A DNA stretch of 34,077 nt from Alphaproteobacteria bacterium (GTDB lineage Bacteria; Pseudomonadota; Alphaproteobacteria; Reyranellales; Reyranellaceae), in assembly GCA_019239835.1 (NCBI GenBank), contig JAFAZJ010000178.1:1-34077 (forward strand), given 5' to 3'. A program made the position numbers and the translations under genes. How positions within the stretch are numbered: position 1 is the first letter of the stretch; each line of letters starts with the position of its first letter. The notes under the pieces are model-generated. The model was not told where the DNA came from. It did no database searches and saw nothing but the letters and a program-made list of their open reading frames with translations. Positions 1 through 9,349 of this stretch are shown piece after piece.

Positions 1-1
1 G

Positions 2-1093
2 TTCCATACGCCGCTGAAGCCGCTCGACCATCCCACGCCGTCGGGCGACCGTTCGATGGCGCGGGCGCTGGCCGGCATCCTGCGCCGCCTGGGCCACGAG
101 GTGATCGTTATCGACCACTACGATCCCGGACGCCGCGGCCTGGTCGGGCCGGATCGTCTGTCGGAGGAACGCGACCGCCAGCGCGCGCGCCTGCCCGAGC
201 TGATCGCATTGCGCCCCGATCTGTGGTTCACCTATCACCTCTGGTACAAACGGCCCGACTGGCTCGGCCCGGCCGTCAGTGCAGCGCTGAAGATCCCCTA
301 CGCCGTCGCTGAGGCGTCATACGCGCCCAAGCGTGCTGGCGGTCCCTGGGACCTCGGCCATCGTGCAGTCGGTGACGCGCTCCGTGCCGCCGATCTCGTG
401 CTGACGCTTAACCCCGACGATTCGGCGATGATCGCGCCGCTGCTGCGCGCGTCCGAAATCGCCGTGACGATCCCACCGTTCCTCGATGCAGCACCGTTCC
501 GTGCCGCGCGCCGAGCACCGCAGGCGGGCACGCCGATGCTGCTCGCCGTCGGCATGATGCGGCCGGGCGACAAGCTTGCGTCCTATCGCCTGCTGGCCGA
601 CGCCCTGCAGCGTGTGCGCGATCTCGATTGGCGATTGACGATCGTCGGCGACGGTGAGGCGCGCGCCGATGTCGAAGCCGCGTTCGCGCCGCTATCCGAT
701 CGCGTCACCTGCCGCGGCGCAGTCGATGCGGTGGGCCTGCCGGCGATCTACGCCTCGGCCGATCTTTTGGTGTGGCCGGCGATCAACGAGGCCTACGGCA
801 TCGCATTGCTGGAAGCGCAGGCAACGGGCTTGCCCATCGTCGCCGGCCGCACACGCGGTGTGCCGGCTGTTGTCGGCGAGGGCGAATCGGGATTGCTGCC
901 GACATTGGGCGACGCGCCGGCGTTCGCCGACGCGGTGCGTGCGTTGCTGGTCGATCCCGCGCGTCGAGCCGCGCTGGCCGCCGGTGCGCGGGCGCGCATC
1001 GATCGCGACCACGATCTGCCAGCCGCCGAGGCACGCATTGGCGCGGCATTGAAGTCGATGCTGGCACGTCGCGCGACGGAGGCGGCGGCGTGA
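2..1093 (+). CDS. GT4-type glycosyltransferase, 5' end cut by window edge
   Basis: Retaining glycosyltransferase of the GT-B fold, probably transferring a sugar from a nucleotide-sugar donor onto a cell-surface glycan or lipid. The reading frame is open from base 2. The residues before the first ATG at 56 (FHTPLKPLDHPTPSGDRS) match the usual N-terminus of this family, so the true start lies left of the window and the ATG at 56 is internal. Counting from ATG 56, the C-terminal half carries the GT4 E-x7-E motif (E245 in NEAYGIALLE, second E253) followed by the donor-site stretch ATGLPIVAG. The stop TGA overlaps the GTG start of the phosphatase gene by 4 nt. The donor and acceptor sugars cannot be read from the sequence. 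Family call strong; biological role inferred from the glycan genes downstream. Confidence 0.88.
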   Translation, partial: FHTPLKPLDHPTPSGDRSMARALAGILRRLGHEVIVIDHYDPGRRGLVGPDRLSEERDRQRARLPELIALRPDLWFTYHLWYKRPDWLGPAVSAALKIPYAVAEASYAPKRAGGPWDLGHRAVGDALRAADLVLTLNPDDSAMIAPLLRASEIAVTIPPFLDAAPFRAARRAPQAGTPMLLAVGMMRPGDKLASYRLLADALQRVRDLDWRLTIVGDGEARADVEAAFAPLSDRVTCRGAVDAVGLPAIYASADLLVWPAINEAYGIALLEAQATGLPIVAGRTRGVPAVVGEGESGLLPTLGDAPAFADAVRALLVDPARRAALAAGARARIDRDHDLPAAEARIGAALKSMLARRATEAAA

Positions 1094-1680
1094 GTGTGCG
1101 AATCGCCTTCCTGCGCCACGGGCCAACCGCATGGAACGACGAGGGCCGGCTGCAGGGCATGACCGACGTGCCGCTCTCGCCACGCGGCCGCGCGCTGGTC
1201 GCGACATGGCGTGTACCGTTCCAGGGCTGGCGCTGGGCGTGCAGCCCGCTCGCGCGCGCGCGCGAGACCGCTGCACTTGTCGGCGCACCGCCCTCGCTCA
1301 CCATCGAGCCTGCGCTACGCGAGATGGCCTATGGACGGTGGGAGGGGCAGACCCTGGCCGATCTGCGGACGCGCGAGCCCGAGGTCATGCGTGACGCCGA
1401 GACGCGTGGCCTCGACATGGCGCCGCCGGAGGGCGAGTCGCCGCGCCAGGTGATGGATCGTTTGCGGCCGTGGATCGCGGCGCAGGGTGAGAATGTCGTC
1501 GCGGTCTCGCACAAAGGCGTGATCCGCGTCGTGCTGGCGATGGCGACGGGCTGGGACATGAAGAGCCGGCAGCCGGTGAAGCTCGACTGGAACCGGCTGC
1601 ACGTCTTCGCCGCATCGACCGATGGCACGCTGGTCGTCGACAGCCTCAATACGCCGCTGCAGTCGGAGATCGCGGCATGA
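1090..1680 (+). CDS. Histidine phosphatase (phosphoglycerate mutase-like)
   Basis: A 196-residue cytoplasmic protein of the histidine phosphatase superfamily, which removes phosphate through a phospho-histidine intermediate. The RHG motif gives catalytic His10 (FLRHGPTAWN), the second catalytic His is H141 (VSHKG), and a likely acid Glu lies in the segment LREMAYGRWEG. The start chosen is GTG 1090, overlapping the glycosyltransferase stop as GTGA; this places the RHG motif about ten residues from the N-terminus, as usual. GTG 1096 is an alternative. It sits between two glycosyltransferase genes, so a sugar-phosphate or related glycan precursor is a reasonable substrate guess, but that is inference. 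The next gene starts inside its stop (ATGA). There is no signal peptide. Confidence 0.88.
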   Translation: MSVRIAFLRHGPTAWNDEGRLQGMTDVPLSPRGRALVATWRVPFQGWRWACSPLARARETAALVGAPPSLTIEPALREMAYGRWEGQTLADLRTREPEVMRDAETRGLDMAPPEGESPRQVMDRLRPWIAAQGENVVAVSHKGVIRVVLAMATGWDMKSRQPVKLDWNRLHVFAASTDGTLVVDSLNTPLQSEIAA

Positions 1681-2840
1681 GCGCGCGGCTGATGTTTCAT
1701 GTGCAACATCTGCTAGGCATCGGCCATCTGCGCCGTGCCGCGACGCTGTCGCGTCATTTCGCGGTCGCGGGCTATGACACGGTGCTGACCTCCGGTGGCG
1801 CGCCGGTGCCCGGCTTGGATATCGGCGGCGCGCGGTTGGTGCAGCTGCCACCAGTGCGTGCCACGGACAAGCTGTTCAAGGTTCTGGTCGACGACAACGA
1901 CGCGGTGATCGACGATGCCTTCAAGGCGCGACGTGCCGAGATGCTGGTCGACGCTTTGCGCCAGCAGAAGCCCGACATTTTGTTCATCGAGCTGTTTCCA
2001 TTTGGCCGTCGGCAATTGCGCTTCGAGCTGATGCCGCTGGTCAAGGCGGCGAAAGCTCTGCCCAAGCCACCACGCATCGTCTCGTCAGTGCGCGACATCC
2101 TCGTGCAATCGCCCAAACCTGAGCGCGTTGCCGAAATGGTCGAACTGTTCGAGCGCTATTTCGACGATGTGCTGGTGCACGGCGATCCAGCATTCATTCC
2201 ATTCGCCCGCACCTTTCCGGAGCACGCGCGACTGGCCGACCGTATGCATCACACCGGTTACGTGATCGACGGCCTGCCGAAGCCGGGCCAAACCTCCGAC
2301 GTTGGGCGCGGTGAGGTACTCGTCTCTGCCGGCGGCGGCGCTGTCGGCGCGCCGTTGATGATGGCGGCGCTGGATGCACGCGCACAGAGCAAGGTGCGCG
2401 ATCTGACGTGGCGCTTCCTCTGCGGGCACGGAATGCCGGAGGAGAATTTCAGCGCCTTGCGCGCGCATGCGGCGCGTCTTGACCCCAAAGGCATCGTCGT
2501 CGAGCGGGCGCGCAGCGACTTCACCACCATGCTGGCCAATTGCGTGCTGTCGATCTCGCAGGGCGGCTACAACACCGTGATCGAAACCTTGTCGGTCGCC
2601 GACCGCGCGGTGATCGCACCCTACGCCGGCGGCCTCGAGACCGAGCAGGCGTTCCGCGCCGACCTGCTCGCCGAACGCGGCGTCTTCCAGGTGGTGGCCG
2701 AGGATACGTTGTCGCCGCAGACCCTGGCCGCCGGAGTCGATCGTGCGCTCGACGGACCCTCGATCCGCACCTTCCCACGCATCGACGCCGATGGTGTCGC
2801 CAAAACGCTGAGCCTCGTTCGGGGATGGCTGCGCGCATGA
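1677..2840 (+). CDS. MurG/GT28-like glycosyltransferase
   Basis: A 387-residue protein resembling glycosyltransferases with a MurG/GT28-type C-terminal domain. The N-terminus has a glycine-rich loop with the motif GIGHLRRA, as in MurG-type acceptor domains. The C-terminal domain has the SQGGYNTVIETL segment that in this family lines the UDP-sugar site, followed by a conserved-looking PYAGGLETEQ. Related proteins are often annotated as 'predicted glycosyl transferase' and lie in glycan clusters with deacetylases, as here. No signal peptide or membrane helix is seen, so it is probably cytoplasmic or peripheral. ATG 1677 overlaps the upstream stop by 4 nt and its own stop overlaps the deacetylase start by 4 nt. 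The family is clear; donor and acceptor are unknown. Confidence 0.82.
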   Translation: MSARLMFHVQHLLGIGHLRRAATLSRHFAVAGYDTVLTSGGAPVPGLDIGGARLVQLPPVRATDKLFKVLVDDNDAVIDDAFKARRAEMLVDALRQQKPDILFIELFPFGRRQLRFELMPLVKAAKALPKPPRIVSSVRDILVQSPKPERVAEMVELFERYFDDVLVHGDPAFIPFARTFPEHARLADRMHHTGYVIDGLPKPGQTSDVGRGEVLVSAGGGAVGAPLMMAALDARAQSKVRDLTWRFLCGHGMPEENFSALRAHAARLDPKGIVVERARSDFTTMLANCVLSISQGGYNTVIETLSVADRAVIAPYAGGLETEQAFRADLLAERGVFQVVAEDTLSPQTLAAGVDRALDGPSIRTFPRIDADGVAKTLSLVRGWLRA

Positions 2841-3610
2841 GCGCCTGGCAGGAGCTCGACGATGAGCTGGCGCGCTGGGCCGATCTCGGTCGGATCGCCA
2901 CGTTGTGGTGGCGCGACGACGATGCGATCGATGCCACGGTTGAGCTCGATCGCCTGCTGGCGGTGCGCAGGCGCTATGACGTCGGGCTGGCGTTGGCGGT
3001 CATTCCCGAACGGGCAACCGATGGGCTATCGGCGCGTCTTGCTGAAGACGGTGCCGCGGCGGCGCTGCAGCACGGCTACGCACACCAGAACCATGCCGGC
3101 GGTGGCGAGAAGAAGATCGAGCTGGGGCCACACCGCCCGGCGATGATGGTACTGGGCGAGCTGGGTACCGGCTGGCTGGCGATGGAGCGCCTGTTCGGAA
3201 CCCGCGCGCTGCCTGTGATGGTCCCGCCGTGGAATCGCATCGCGCCGGCGCTGGTGCCGACCTTGCCGGAGATCGGTTTGCGCGGCCTGTCGACCTTCGG
3301 TCCGCGCAAGCGTGTCGAGCCGGTGCGCGGGCTGCGGCAGGTCAACACCCATGTCGATCCGATCGATTGGCATGGCGGTCGCGGCTTCGTTGGTGAACAG
3401 GCGGCCATCACGAGTCTGACACGATCTCTTGCGATTCGTCGCCAAGCCGGGGTCGAGTCCGGTATGAGAGAGGAACCAACGGGTTTGTTGACGCACCACC
3501 TCGTGCAGGATGAGGCGGTTTGGGCGTTCATCGACCAGCTGTTTGCGCGATTGCGCGCTCACTCCGGGGTCCGCATACTCGCGCCGCAAGAGGTCTTTGG
3601 GCTGTCATGA
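2837..3610 (+). CDS. Polysaccharide deacetylase-like (NodB-fold) protein
   Basis: A 257-residue protein with the hallmarks of carbohydrate esterase family 4-type deacetylases in divergent form. W25-R-D27-D28-D29 corresponds to the metal/catalytic Asp motif (TFDDG in classic members). HGYAH supplies the H79-x3-H83 metal ligands. VPPWNRI matches the conserved Pro-Trp motif. It has no signal peptide, unlike secreted chitin or peptidoglycan deacetylases, so it may act on a cytoplasmic glycan precursor. The start at ATG 2837 overlaps the preceding stop (ATGA). Co-location with two glycosyltransferases and a phosphatase supports a role in glycan assembly. Whether it removes an acetyl group from an amino sugar is inference. 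Confidence 0.8.
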   Translation: MSAWQELDDELARWADLGRIATLWWRDDDAIDATVELDRLLAVRRRYDVGLALAVIPERATDGLSARLAEDGAAAALQHGYAHQNHAGGGEKKIELGPHRPAMMVLGELGTGWLAMERLFGTRALPVMVPPWNRIAPALVPTLPEIGLRGLSTFGPRKRVEPVRGLRQVNTHVDPIDWHGGRGFVGEQAAITSLTRSLAIRRQAGVESGMREEPTGLLTHHLVQDEAVWAFIDQLFARLRAHSGVRILAPQEVFGLS

Positions 3611-4113
3611 CAGGGCGGTATCGCTATCGATCGAAGGACTTGCTTGGCGATTATGCGCGGGCCGCGGCCGGCGCGTTGATCTGCCTGGCGCCGGTGGTCT
3701 TCGTCGGCAGCAATGGCGTGACCCTGGCGCTGGCGGCCATCGGTTTGTTGTTCGTGGTCTTCGGCCTGCGCACCGCGTTGCGGCACGCGACGGAGATCGT
3801 GACCGACGATCAGGGCATCGCCGCCGTGGGCCCCCTGTCGCGGCGCATCGAATGGAAGGCGGTCCAGCGCGTGAAGCTCTCCTATTACGCCACGCGCCGC
3901 GACCGTCAGGGCGGCTGGATGCATATGATGCTCGGCGGCCAGGGCGGCACGATCCGCATCGATTCGGCGCTCGAGGGCTTCGACGACATCGCCCGTCGCG
4001 CCGGCCGCGTGGCGATCCAGAACGGCGCCGAGCTCAGCGACACCACCCGGGCCAATTTCGCCGCCCTGGACATCGTGCTGCCCGAGGCCGTGGCGACGGA
4101 TCGCGCGACATGA
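3607..4113 (+). CDS. Small PH-like membrane protein of unknown function
   Basis: A 168-residue protein I cannot assign to a characterised family. Residues about 15-60 hold two hydrophobic stretches (AAAGALICLAPVVFV and LALAAIGLLFVVFGL) forming a membrane hairpin. The remainder is a soluble domain with alternating beta-like segments (TEIVTDDQGIAAVGPLSRRIEW, split by turns) resembling bacterial PH-like domains that follow two transmembrane helices. ATG 3607 overlaps the deacetylase stop and its own stop overlaps the ATPase start, both as ATGA, so it is embedded in the operon at the junction between glycan genes and the ABC transporter. A scaffold or membrane-recruitment role is possible but nothing in the sequence proves it. 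Confidence 0.7.
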   Translation: MTGRYRYRSKDLLGDYARAAAGALICLAPVVFVGSNGVTLALAAIGLLFVVFGLRTALRHATEIVTDDQGIAAVGPLSRRIEWKAVQRVKLSYYATRRDRQGGWMHMMLGGQGGTIRIDSALEGFDDIARRAGRVAIQNGAELSDTTRANFAALDIVLPEAVATDRAT

Positions 4114-6125
4114 CCGATCTGTTGCGCGTCCGCGATCTGAAGATCAATTTCCGCGTCCATGACGGCACGCTGCGCGCGGTCGATGGCGTGTCGTTCTCGG
4201 TCAAGCCCGGCGGCACGGTGGCGCTGGTCGGCGAATCCGGCTCGGGCAAGTCGGTCTGCGCCCAGGCGATCATGGGCCTGCTGCCCAAGGTGGCGACCAT
4301 CGCCGGCGGGTCGATCGAGTTCATCGATCCGGCCGTGGTCGATGCCCAGCCGATCGACATCGCGCGGCTCGACCGCAACGGCAAGGAGATGCGCGCGATC
4401 CGTGGCGGGCGCATATCCATCATCTTCCAGGAGCCGATGACCTCGCTCTCCGCCCTGCACACCGTAGGCGACCAGATCGGCGAGGCTGTAAAGCTGCATG
4501 GCGGGGCGCTCTCGGAGATCGACACCCTGGGCCAGCAGATCGGCGAGGTCGCCGAGCGGGTGCAGGCGCGCGCCGGCCGCAAGATGAGCACCAAGGAGGC
4601 GCTTGAGCTCACCCAGGAGATGCTGGAGCTGGTCGGCTTCCCTGACCCAAAGCGCGCGATGCGCACCTATCCCTTCGAGCTCTCGGGCGGCCTGCGCCAG
4701 CGCGCCATGATCGCCATGGCGCTGGTCTGCCGCCCGGCGCTCTTGATCGCCGACGAGCCGACCACGGCGCTCGACGTCACCATCCAGGCGCAGATCCTGA
4801 AGCTGATGAAGGATTTGCAGGAAAAGCTCGGTATGGCGATGCTGATGATCACCCACGACCTGGGTGTCGTCGCCAACATGGCCGACGAGGTCGTGGTGAT
4901 GTACCGCGGCAAGGTGGTGGAGAGCGGCGCCAGCGAGGACATCTTCCGCCACGCCGAGCATCCCTACCTGAAGGCGCTGCTGCACGCCGTGCCGCGCTTC
5001 GGCATGGCCGACGAGGAGCGGCTGGTGCCGATCCGCGAGATCCAGAGCCAGACAGGCCATCTGCTGGCCGCCAAGGCGCCGGTCGAGAAGACCGGCGACT
5101 TCGATCCCGACGCACCGATCCTCTCGGTGCGTCACATCCACAAGACCTACGCCATCCGCAAGGCGGAGGGCTTCGTCGACTCGATGCTCGGCCGCGGTCC
5201 GGCGCGCATCGTGCACGCGGTCAACGACGTCAGCTTCGACGTGCAGCGCGGTGAATGCCTCGGCCTGGTGGGCGAGAGCGGTTGCGGCAAGACCACGCTC
5301 AGCAAGATCCTGATGCGCGCCATCAGCGCCGATCCCGTCATGGCCAGCAAGGGCGGCGGCATCGTCTTCGACGATCACGGCCGCAAGGTCGACGTCATGG
5401 CGCTGAGCGGTTCGGAGCTGGTGGGATTCCGCCGCAAGCTGCAGTTCATCTTCCAGGACCCGTTCGGCTCGCTCAACCCGCGCATGACGGTATTCGACAT
5501 CATCAGCGAGCCGCTGGTGATCCATCAGGTCGGCGATGCCGAGCATCGTCGCGAGATGGTGGGTGAGCTGATGGAGCTGGTCGGGCTCGACCGCCGCCAC
5601 CTCAACCGCTACCCGCATTCCTTCTCCGGCGGCCAGCGCCAGCGCATCGGCATCGCGCGATCTCTGGCGCTGCGGCCCGACATGGTGATCTGCGACGAGC
5701 CGGTTTCGGCGCTCGACGTATCGATCCAGGCGCAGATCCTCAACCTGCTGAAGGATCTGCAGGACAGGCTGGGCCTGACCTACATGTTCATCAGCCACAA
5801 CCTGGCGGTGGTCGATTACATTGCCGACCGCATCGCCGTGATGTGCGCCGGACGGCTGGTCGAGCTGGCGCCGGGCCGCGAGCTGTTCCGCAATCCCGTG
5901 CATCCCTACACCAAGGCGCTGCTGGCGGCGGTGCCCGAGCCCGATCCGTCCAAGCGGCTGGACCTCGGCGCGCTGATGGAAGGCAAGGCTTCGATCCCGT
6001 CGGAATGGCCTGCCCCGTTCACCGAGAGCGAGGCGACACCGCTGGATTGGATCGACCTCGGCAACAGCCATTTTGTGCGCGCAGGCGCCGGGCTGCTCGG
6101 ACGTCCCTCGGAGAGGGCGGCATGA
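4110..6125 (+). CDS. Fused double ATPase of peptide-type ABC importer (DppD-DppF-like)
   Basis: A 671-residue protein carrying two complete nucleotide-binding domains, equivalent to DppD plus DppF or to GsiA. First domain: Walker A GESGSGKS at 41-48, signature LSGG at 191-194, Walker B Asp215 with Glu216 in IADEP. Second domain: Walker [10 protein letters not shown] at 388-396, signature FSGGQ at 505-509, Asp529/Glu530 in ICDEP. After the first domain lies an oligopeptide-type C-terminal segment ([12 protein letters not shown]), repeated after the second ([12 protein letters not shown]). The first domain has an extra stretch between Walker A and signature, including a helical region around 125-165, which partly explains the greater length than YejF-type fused ATPases. 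It powers the permeases encoded at 8341 and 9350. Starts at ATG 4110 by 4-nt overlap. Confidence 0.95.
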   Translation: MTDLLRVRDLKINFRVHDGTLRAVDGVSFSVKPGGTVALVGESGSGKSVCAQAIMGLLPKVATIAGGSIEFIDPAVVDAQPIDIARLDRNGKEMRAIRGGRISIIFQEPMTSLSALHTVGDQIGEAVKLHGGALSEIDTLGQQIGEVAERVQARAGRKMSTKEALELTQEMLELVGFPDPKRAMRTYPFELSGGLRQRAMIAMALVCRPALLIADEPTTALDVTIQAQILKLMKDLQEKLGMAMLMITHDLGVVANMADEVVVMYRGKVVESGASEDIFRHAEHPYLKALLHAVPRFGMADEERLVPIREIQSQTGHLLAAKAPVEKTGDFDPDAPILSVRHIHKTYAIRKAEGFVDSMLGRGPARIVHAVNDVSFDVQRGECLGLVGESGCGKTTLSKILMRAISADPVMASKGGGIVFDDHGRKVDVMALSGSELVGFRRKLQFIFQDPFGSLNPRMTVFDIISEPLVIHQVGDAEHRREMVGELMELVGLDRRHLNRYPHSFSGGQRQRIGIARSLALRPDMVICDEPVSALDVSIQAQILNLLKDLQDRLGLTYMFISHNLAVVDYIADRIAVMCAGRLVELAPGRELFRNPVHPYTKALLAAVPEPDPSKRLDLGALMEGKASIPSEWPAPFTESEATPLDWIDLGNSHFVRAGAGLLGRPSERAA

Positions 6126-8056
6126 TGAAGCGCTGGGTGATCGCCGTGATCTGTGCGGTCCTGTGGGCCGGCACAGGCATGGCACAGCCGGCGCCGAAGG
6201 AAACCGCGCTGTTCGCCGACAAGGTGAAGGCGGGACAGATGCCGCCGGTCGAGCAGCGCCTGCCGCAATCGCCCCTGGTCGTGACCGAGTTCGCCGGCAA
6301 GGACGGCCCCGGCAAGCAGGGCGGCGAGATCACCATGCTGATGGCCACGCCGCGCGACGTGCGCATGATGGTGGTCTACGGCTACAGCCGGCTGGTGGGC
6401 TTCAACCACAAGTTCGAGCTCAAGCCCGACATCCTCGAGAGCGTCAACGTCGAGCAGGGGCGGATCTTCACCCTGAAGCTGCGGCCGGGACACAAATGGT
6501 CCGACGGCGAGCCGTTCACGACGGAGGACTTCCGTTACTTCTGGGAGGACGTCGCCAACAATGAGGACCTGTCGCCGGTGGGCCCGCCGATCGAGATGAT
6601 GGTCGACGGCAAGCCGCCGAAGATCGACATCATCGACGCCACGACCATCAGATACACTTGGGATCAGCCCAATCCCGGCTTCCTGGAGGCCCTTGCCCGA
6701 CCCTCGCCGCTGTTCATCTTCCGGCCGGCGCACTACCTCAAGAAGTTCCACAAGAAGTACGCCGATCCGGCATTCCTCGATAAGGTGCTCAAGGAGTCCG
6801 GCCCGCGCGGCTGGGCGCCGCTGCACAATCGCCTCGACGACATGTACCGCAACGAGAACCCGGACCTGCCGACGCTCGAGTCGTTCGTGCTGAAGACGAA
6901 GCCGCCGTCGCAGCGTTTCGTCTTCGAGCGCAATCCGTACTATCACCGCGTCGACAGCCAGGGCACGCAACTGCCCTATCTCGATCGCATCGTGATGAAC
7001 ATCGCCAGCGCCCAGCTGATCTCGCTGAAGGCCGGCTCCGGCGAAAGCGACCTGCAGGCGCGCTACCTCAAATTCTCGGACTACACGTTCCTGCGCAAGG
7101 GCGCGAAGCAATTCGGCTTCGAGGTGAAGCTGTGGGACACGGCTTTGGGCAGCAACATCGCCATCTTCCCGAATCTTACCGTCAAGGATCCGGTGTATCG
7201 CGCACTGTTTCGGGAGGCCAATTTCCGGCGCGCGCTGTCGATGGCAATCGATCGCGAGGAGATCAACGAGCTGCTCTATATCGGCCTGGCGCAGCCCTCG
7301 CAGAACACGGTGCGCCCGCAATCGCCGCTCTATCGTCCCGAATACGCGAGCAAGTGGGCCAATTTCGACATCAAGGAGGCCAACCGGCTGCTCGACAAGA
7401 TCGAGTTCAAGTGGGCCGACGGCAAGACGGGTACGATCCGCAAGCGCGACGAGCTAGGCATCCGCCTCTTGCCCGATGGCAGGCCGCTGCACATCCTGCT
7501 GGAGACGGACGGGCAAGTGAGCGAGGAGGCCGACGTGCTGCAGCTGGTTGCCGACACCTGGAAGCAGGTCGGTATCAAGCTGTACGTGCGGGCCCGCGAT
7601 CGCCAGGATCTCCGCGCCCGGCTCTATGCCGGCGAGACGCAGATGACGGTCGACAATGGATGGGAGAATGGCCTTGCCAGCGCCACGTCCAACCCGGCCG
7701 ACCTCGCCTGTCTGACCCAGACCACGAGGTGGTGCTCGGCCTGGGGGCAATACCGCGACACCTATGGCAAGTCGGGCGAACCGGTCGACTTGCCGAGCGT
7801 CCAGCACATGAATGAGCTGGCTGAGAAGTGGGAGAAATCTTCCGATCCCAAGGAGCAGGAAAAGATCTGGCACGAGCTGCTGCAGGCGCATGCCGATCTG
7901 GTGTTCACGATCGGCATCGTGTCGGGCGTTCAGCAGCCGGTGGTGAGGAGTCCGCGTCTGCGCAACGTGCCGGACAAGGGCATCTACAACTGGATCCCCA
8001 CGTCGCACTTCGGGGCCTACCGGCTCGACTCGTTCTGGCTGGATGGCGCGCGATGA
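6122..8056 (+). CDS. Family 5 extracellular solute-binding protein of peptide-type ABC importer
   Basis: A 644-residue periplasmic binding protein that should deliver ligand to the adjacent permeases. The N-terminus is a signal peptide: K3-R4, a hydrophobic core WVIAVICAVLW, and a likely cleavage after GMA (residue 21). SBP family 5 features include the segment KLRPGHKWSDGEPFTTEDF and the motif RRALSMAIDREEINELL. At 644 residues it is about 100 longer than DppA or OppA. Two closely spaced Cys (LACLTQTTRWCSAW) near the C-terminal third may form a disulfide. Substrate is unknown: peptides, opines, oligosaccharides and other large solutes are all handled by this family. ATG 6122 overlaps the ATPase stop (ATGA); ATG 6125 is an equally possible initiator. 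The downstream small gene overlaps its stop. Confidence 0.92.
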   Translation: MMKRWVIAVICAVLWAGTGMAQPAPKETALFADKVKAGQMPPVEQRLPQSPLVVTEFAGKDGPGKQGGEITMLMATPRDVRMMVVYGYSRLVGFNHKFELKPDILESVNVEQGRIFTLKLRPGHKWSDGEPFTTEDFRYFWEDVANNEDLSPVGPPIEMMVDGKPPKIDIIDATTIRYTWDQPNPGFLEALARPSPLFIFRPAHYLKKFHKKYADPAFLDKVLKESGPRGWAPLHNRLDDMYRNENPDLPTLESFVLKTKPPSQRFVFERNPYYHRVDSQGTQLPYLDRIVMNIASAQLISLKAGSGESDLQARYLKFSDYTFLRKGAKQFGFEVKLWDTALGSNIAIFPNLTVKDPVYRALFREANFRRALSMAIDREEINELLYIGLAQPSQNTVRPQSPLYRPEYASKWANFDIKEANRLLDKIEFKWADGKTGTIRKRDELGIRLLPDGRPLHILLETDGQVSEEADVLQLVADTWKQVGIKLYVRARDRQDLRARLYAGETQMTVDNGWENGLASATSNPADLACLTQTTRWCSAWGQYRDTYGKSGEPVDLPSVQHMNELAEKWEKSSDPKEQEKIWHELLQAHADLVFTIGIVSGVQQPVVRSPRLRNVPDKGIYNWIPTSHFGAYRLDSFWLDGAR

Positions 8057-8337
8057 CCAGCCCGCCACGCTTCGCGATCCACGACATGCGCAGCATCGAC
8101 GCCGCACGGCGTCGGCGCTCGCGGCACTGGGATTTCCGCTTCGTCATGGCCGTGCTGCTGCTCTACGGCTGCCTTGGCGTAGCGTTCTTCGCCGTCGAAT
8201 GGATGCACACTGTGCCCGACAACAAGCCGCCTACCGCTCAGGAGCTGAGGGACTGGAGCACGGCGCGCGGCCTGCATCCGGTCGTGCGCCCGCTCGCGCT
8301 CGAGCCGCCGGGCAGTGGTCCGGCGGAGGGGCGCTGA
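8053..8337 (+). CDS. 94-residue single-helix membrane protein inside the ABC operon
   Basis: Small protein not recognised as any known transporter subunit. It has an Arg-rich N-terminal segment (AARRRRSRHWDFR), one hydrophobic helix at about residues 30-48 (FVMAVLLLYGCLGVAFFAVEW), and a Pro-rich C-terminal tail of about 45 residues. By the positive-inside rule the N-terminus is cytoplasmic and the tail periplasmic. ATG 8053 overlaps the stop of the binding-protein gene (ATGA) and the permease start follows after three bases, so translation is probably coupled on both sides. Position and topology suggest an accessory subunit of the importer. The overlap and packing argue that it is a real gene; its function is unknown. 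Confidence 0.72.
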   Translation: MTSPPRFAIHDMRSIDAARRRRSRHWDFRFVMAVLLLYGCLGVAFFAVEWMHTVPDNKPPTAQELRDWSTARGLHPVVRPLALEPPGSGPAEGR

Positions 8338-8340
8338 AAC

Positions 8341-9339
8341 ATGCTGTCCTACATCGTCAAGCGTTTCCTGATCATGATCCCGACGCTGCTCATCATCAGC
8401 GCGCTGGTCTACTTCATCATCAACCTGCCGCCGGGCGATTGCGTCACGACGATCATCGACGAGCTGATGGCGCGCGGCGATCCCAACGCAACGCGCAAGG
8501 CCGAGCAGATTCGCCACCTCTATGGCCTCGACCAGCCGGTGTGGATGCAATATCTGCACTGGGTCAAGGGCATCTTCTCGTGGGATTTCGGCCTGTCGTG
8601 CCAGGACCAGATCCCGGTATCGAAGCTGATCGGCGACCGCATGCTGCTGACCATCATGATGGAAAGCGCGACCATCGCCTTCATCTGGATCGTCTCTTTC
8701 GTCATCGGCGTCTATGCCGCCACGCATCAATATCGCCCGGGCGACTACCTGGCCTCGTTCATCGGCTTCATCGGCCTGGCGACGCCGAACTTCCTGCTGG
8801 CGCTGGTGCTGCTGTACATCGGCAAGGTCTATTTCGGCGTCTCCGTCGGCGGCCTGATGGATCCGCAGTATCTCGATCAGCCATGGAACTGGGCAAAGTT
8901 CCGCTCGGTTCTCGAGCATCTGCTGATTCCCGTCATCGTCATCGGCACCGCCGGGACCGCCGGCATGATCCGCCGCCTGCGCGCCAACCTGCTCGACGAG
9001 CTGCAGAAGCAATACGTGGTCACCGGCCGCGCCAAGGGCCTGCCGCCGATGCGGCTGCTGATCAAGTATCCGCTGCGCCACGCGCTCAACCCGTTCATCG
9101 CCGATATCGGCCACATCCTGCCCGAGGTGATCTCGGGCTCGGTGATCGTCTCGGTGGTGCTGTCGTTGCCGACAACCGGGCCGATGCTGCTGGAGGCGCT
9201 GAAGAGCCAGGACGTGAACCTCGCCGCGACCTTCCTGCTGTTCGTCGCCGTGCTGACCGTGATCGGCACCCTGATCTCCGACCTCCTGCTGGCCGCGCTC
9301 GATCCGCGCATCCGCCTGCAGGGCGGCGCGACGCGTTGA
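8341..9339 (+). CDS. ABC importer permease, DppB-like
   Basis: A 332-residue inner-membrane permease of the peptide/nickel family. It begins with the typical DppB helix (MLSYIVKRFLIMIPTLLIIS) and a periplasmic loop with a LYGLDQPVWMQYLHW segment, then has about five further helices. The cytoplasmic EAA-type coupling loop is visible as VVTGRAKGLPPMRLLIKYPL, which docks on the ATPase. A GAGGGG ribosome-binding sequence lies about nine bases before the ATG. It should pair with the DppC-like permease encoded at 9350 to form the channel. One unusual point is a longer loop before the coupling helix (about residues 160-195) than in E. coli DppB. Confidence 0.94.
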   Translation: MLSYIVKRFLIMIPTLLIISALVYFIINLPPGDCVTTIIDELMARGDPNATRKAEQIRHLYGLDQPVWMQYLHWVKGIFSWDFGLSCQDQIPVSKLIGDRMLLTIMMESATIAFIWIVSFVIGVYAATHQYRPGDYLASFIGFIGLATPNFLLALVLLYIGKVYFGVSVGGLMDPQYLDQPWNWAKFRSVLEHLLIPVIVIGTAGTAGMIRRLRANLLDELQKQYVVTGRAKGLPPMRLLIKYPLRHALNPFIADIGHILPEVISGSVIVSVVLSLPTTGPMLLEALKSQDVNLAATFLLFVAVLTVIGTLISDLLLAALDPRIRLQGGATR

Positions 9340-9349
9340 GGTCGCCAGG

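Noticed and set aside
3906-6185. A 759-codon open frame on the - strand opposite the double ATPase gene
   Set aside because: It is His/Asp/Leu/Gln-rich with no domain resemblance and lies wholly opposite a gene with complete ABC motifs; long antisense frames are expected at this GC content.
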